Shown: positions 60,509 through 62,954 of the stretch, piece by piece | How the letters are laid out: each line of letters begins with the position of its first letter | Numbering within the stretch: the stretch's first letter is position 1 | From: an uncultured Pelagibacteraceae bacterium | GTDB lineage: Bacteria > Pseudomonadota > Alphaproteobacteria > Pelagibacterales > Pelagibacteraceae | Reading direction: 5' to 3' | Length of the DNA: 62,954 nucleotides | Assembly: GCA_902615975.1 (NCBI GenBank) | Contig: CACMRC010000008.1 | Span: forward strand, 1 to 62,954 | The notes under the pieces: generated by a model | Databases searched by the model: none | Seen by the model: the letters and a program-made list of their open reading frames with translations, nothing else | Told to the model about the DNA's origin: nothing | Program-made: the position numbers and the translations under genes

Positions 60509-62954
60509 TTATCCAGTATTTTTCATTGCTGCAGAAATACCTGCAATCGATGTCATTAGAGCATCTTCAAGAAATTTTTTATCTAAATTTTTATATTTTT
60601 TATTTGTTAATTTATTCATTACATTTGCCTGAAGTATATTTAACATTTCTGTATAATTATTTCTTATAAATAAAGACTTTCTAAATTCTTTTCTTTCTTT
60701 TAACACTTCTTTAGGAGTAATTTTATTATGCAATTTGACCAATGCCTCAAATTGAAATCTTAATTTTTTACCTATTCTTTTTAGTGATGCATCGGCTAAA
60801 TTATTTTCATAAATAACTGATATTTCTGGATCCACCTTGGAAATTACCATATCTAAAATATCCATCGTTGATACAAAGTATGGCCAATTTCTTTCCATGT
60901 CAGTCATTGTTCTTTTAAACTTTTTAATTGATCCGTACCTTAATGCTTCAGTTGTACCAAGCCAAGCGGGTAACATTAATCTAATTTGTGTCCAAGCAAA
61001 TACCCAAGGGATAGCTCTTAAACTTTGAATATTATCAACATTCTTTCTTTTGGTTGGTCGTGATCCAATTGCAAGTTTTCCTAGTGATTTATGTGGCGTA
61101 ACTGTTTTGAAGTAACGAATAAAATCCTCACTTTGATTTAAGTATTTTCTATATGAGGATGTTGAAATTTCTGACATTTTTTGAATCAAATCACGCCAAT
61201 TTGATTTTGATCTTGGCGGCGGATTTAAAGAAGCATCCATTACAGAGCCAATGTAACTACAAAGGTTATATTCAGCTAAAGGTTTATAACCATACTTTTG
61301 TTGAATTACCTCTCCTTGATCAGTAATTCTAATTTTACCATTAACAGTTCCAGAAGGTTGAGATTTTAAAGTAGCCTGAATAGGTCCACCTCCTCTTCCT
61401 GGAGAACCACCTCTACCATGGAAGAAAACAAGATCTATTCTATATTTTTTAGCTAAACTTCTAAGCTCCTCTTGAAGTTTATATTGATGCCAACTTGCAG
61501 ATAATTTTCCAGCATCTTTACTGGAGTCAGAATATCCAATCATTACTTCCTGCTTTGAATTAATCATTTTTCTATACCATGAAAGTTTGAATAAATTTGT
61601 CATTACACCATTAGCATTTTTTAAATCATCCAAAGTTTCAAAAAGTGGCACAACTCTTAATAAATTTTTGTTTTGTGCCTGCATTTGTAAAAAATAAACA
61701 GATAAAATATCAGATGCTGTTGAAGTCATTGATATTACATATGCACCTAAGCACTCAATTGGTGTTTTTGATATCTGTTTGAAAGTATTCCAAACTTCTT
61801 TATTTTCTTTATCTTTTATTTTTATTTTATCTACAAACAATTTTTTTTCTTTTATAGATTTATTTAATAATTTTACTTTTTCTATTTCAGTTAAAGAAGA
61901 ATATTTTATATTTTTTTTCTTTTTAAAAATTTCGTTTAAAAGTTTTTCATGTCTATCTGCCTCTTGTCTTATATCTAATCTTGCTAAATTAATTCCAAAG
62001 CACCTGACTCTTCTCATTAAATCTAATAGGTCTGCATTTGCAATATACTCTCCTCGGTTTGCTTTTAATGATTTTCTTACTTCTCTTAATGGAAGAGTTA
62101 TTTCATTTTTATTTTGAATTAATTTTTTTTCATCTAAATCTGTATCGTTATTTAAATGATTTTCAATTAATTGATGGGTTAGTCTTACCTTGTCCCTAAT
62201 TGGTCTCAAATAAACTCTATAAGGTTCATAGCTATTTCCTGTTGCTCTTTTAATTTTTGTAGAGCATTCTTCCATTGATAAATCTTGTATCAATTTAGTA
62301 AGTTCTTTCTCATATAATTTTGCAGCTTGCCATCTAGAAAATAAAATTACCCTCTTTGTAACTTCAGCTGTTACATTAGGATTTCCATCTCTATCCCCAC
62401 CCATCCACGATCCAAATTGAATTGGATTAAAATCACGCGGTAAATCTTTCTTTAAATTTTTTCTGAATATGTCGTTAAGTCTTTTATAAACTTTAGGAAT
62501 AGTGTCCCAGAGACTATCCTCGATAACAGCTAGACCCCACCTTGCTTCATCTAATGGAGATGGTTTAGTCCTTTTAAGTTCATCTGTTTTCCATATTATT
62601 GCAATTTCCGAGTAGAGCTTTCTATCTAATTCTATAATCTTAGATGGATATTTTTTATAAAGATGTCTTTGCTCCATAATTTCAATTAAATTGGCATATT
62701 TTTGAATTAAAGTTCTTCTTTTTACTTCAGTAGGATGAGCGGTAAGTACAATGCCTATATCAAGTTTTGTAGCTTGTTCGTAAATTTTTTTATCCGAAAT
62801 TTTTTTATTTTTAAATAAACTTTCTATTATATCCTCAATGAAAAGATTTTGATTTTTACTTTTAAAATATGGATTTTCAAATTCATTTAACTTTCTAGAT
62901 GCATCTAATGACTCAGCTAAATTCATTAAATTTAAAATATGTGAAAATGCTCTT
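60509..62954 (-). CDS. ppc: Phosphoenolpyruvate carboxylase (partial, N-terminus outside window)
   Basis: At least 805 residues of PEP carboxylase, which makes oxaloacetate from PEP and bicarbonate to refill the TCA cycle. The active-site His lies in VLTAHPTE, the Gly-rich loop in FFHGRGGSPGRGGGP, and the protein ends NTG, the usual C-terminal signature. The frame is open to the window edge: before the ATG at 62926 the codons spell RAFSHILNL, matching the conserved ARAFS-x-FLNL of E. coli Ppc, so the true start lies beyond the edge. About 80-100 N-terminal residues are missing. Confidence 0.97.
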   Translation of the reverse strand, partial: RAFSHILNLMNLAESLDASRKLNEFENPYFKSKNQNLFIEDIIESLFKNKKISDKKIYEQATKLDIGIVLTAHPTEVKRRTLIQKYANLIEIMEQRHLYKKYPSKIIELDRKLYSEIAIIWKTDELKRTKPSPLDEARWGLAVIEDSLWDTIPKVYKRLNDIFRKNLKKDLPRDFNPIQFGSWMGGDRDGNPNVTAEVTKRVILFSRWQAAKLYEKELTKLIQDLSMEECSTKIKRATGNSYEPYRVYLRPIRDKVRLTHQLIENHLNNDTDLDEKKLIQNKNEITLPLREVRKSLKANRGEYIANADLLDLMRRVRCFGINLARLDIRQEADRHEKLLNEIFKKKKNIKYSSLTEIEKVKLLNKSIKEKKLFVDKIKIKDKENKEVWNTFKQISKTPIECLGAYVISMTSTASDILSVYFLQMQAQNKNLLRVVPLFETLDDLKNANGVMTNLFKLSWYRKMINSKQEVMIGYSDSSKDAGKLSASWHQYKLQEELRSLAKKYRIDLVFFHGRGGSPGRGGGPIQATLKSQPSGTVNGKIRITDQGEVIQQKYGYKPLAEYNLCSYIGSVMDASLNPPPRSKSNWRDLIQKMSEISTSSYRKYLNQSEDFIRYFKTVTPHKSLGKLAIGSRPTKRKNVDNIQSLRAIPWVFAWTQIRLMLPAWLGTTEALRYGSIKKFKRTMTDMERNWPYFVSTMDILDMVISKVDPEISVIYENNLADASLKRIGKKLRFQFEALVKLHNKITPKEVLKERKEFRKSLFIRNNYTEMLNILQANVMNKLTNKKYKNLDKKFLEDALMTSIAGISAAMKNTG

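Noticed and set aside
62924..62926. ATG as the true start of ppc
   Set aside because: The codons before it continue a conserved PEP carboxylase block, so the protein runs past the window edge.
1..62954. CRISPR arrays, insertion sequences, prophage or attachment sites
   Set aside because: No regularly spaced repeats, transposase or integrase genes, or tRNA-flanking direct repeats were seen; the only tRNA has ordinary neighbours.

Overview
This AT-rich, densely packed window looks like the genome of a streamlined marine alphaproteobacterium of the SAR11 clade (Candidatus Pelagibacter-like). The reasons are the very short intergenic gaps (none exceeds 300 bases), the dominance of high-affinity transporters, many single-gene osmolyte and sulfonate catabolic modules, and low-GC codon use with Lys/Asn/Ile-rich proteins. 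This assignment is inferred from gene content and composition; no rRNA lies in the window. I saw no insertion sequence, prophage, CRISPR array or plasmid gene. Both window edges cut genes: a GT4 glycosyltransferase on the left and phosphoenolpyruvate carboxylase on the right.

Layout. 0-2.5 kb: glycosyltransferase and two EamA exporters. 2.5-6.8 kb: a tripartite tricarboxylate transporter (tctCBA order of transcription) and an AbrB-like membrane protein. 6.8-8.2 kb: GT9 transferase and a DUF6165-like protein. 8.2-11.2 kb: a polar amino-acid ABC importer (binding protein and two permeases, no ATPase) ending in a PhyH dioxygenase. 11.3-16.3 kb: a methylthioadenosine/polyamine module (mtnP, a lipoprotein hydrolase, mtnA, a FucA-like class II aldolase and a speD-speE fusion) with apt divergent. 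16.3-18.9 kb: GT17, guaC, a purine phosphoribosyltransferase and a CAT-anticodon tRNA. 19.2-28.1 kb: a dimethylglycine/sarcosine dehydrogenase-like enzyme, alanine dehydrogenase, an omega-amino-acid aminotransferase and a tauABC-like importer, which together suggest use of taurine and methylated glycines. 28.1-34.9 kb: a TRAP transporter and a divergent aldehyde dehydrogenase / epoxide hydrolase / Ldh_2 dehydrogenase operon. 34.9-37.0 kb: a small membrane protein, a double winged-helix regulator and a BASS transporter. 37.2-43.7 kb: an AfuA-type ABC importer with phosphotransacetylase and an HpsN-like dehydrogenase. 43.7-50.0 kb: a sugar-type ABC importer with a GH63-like glycosidase. 50-53 kb: LysE exporter, VOC protein, cysE-cysK. 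53.3-56.3 kb: an operon of small secreted and cytosolic proteins leading into two SMR-like proteins around a DUF2798 protein. 56.3-62.9 kb: DUF952, DUF924, inositol-phosphatase family, gamma-butyrobetaine-hydroxylase-like enzyme, azoreductase-like flavoprotein, CcdA and PEP carboxylase.

Cross-cutting signal. All six solute-binding-protein genes (three transporter classes, both strands) are followed by an inverted repeat placed between the binding-protein gene and the first membrane or ATPase gene. In four of the six the hairpin lies within about 8 nt of, or overlaps, the next start codon. This fits differential expression of abundant binding protein over membrane parts. Other points of interest are the SMR pair that lacks the essential Glu of TM1, the SpeE half with altered motifs, the double-wHTH regulator with a 16-bp direct repeat spaced 32 bp upstream, and two small paralogous membrane proteins 16 kb apart.
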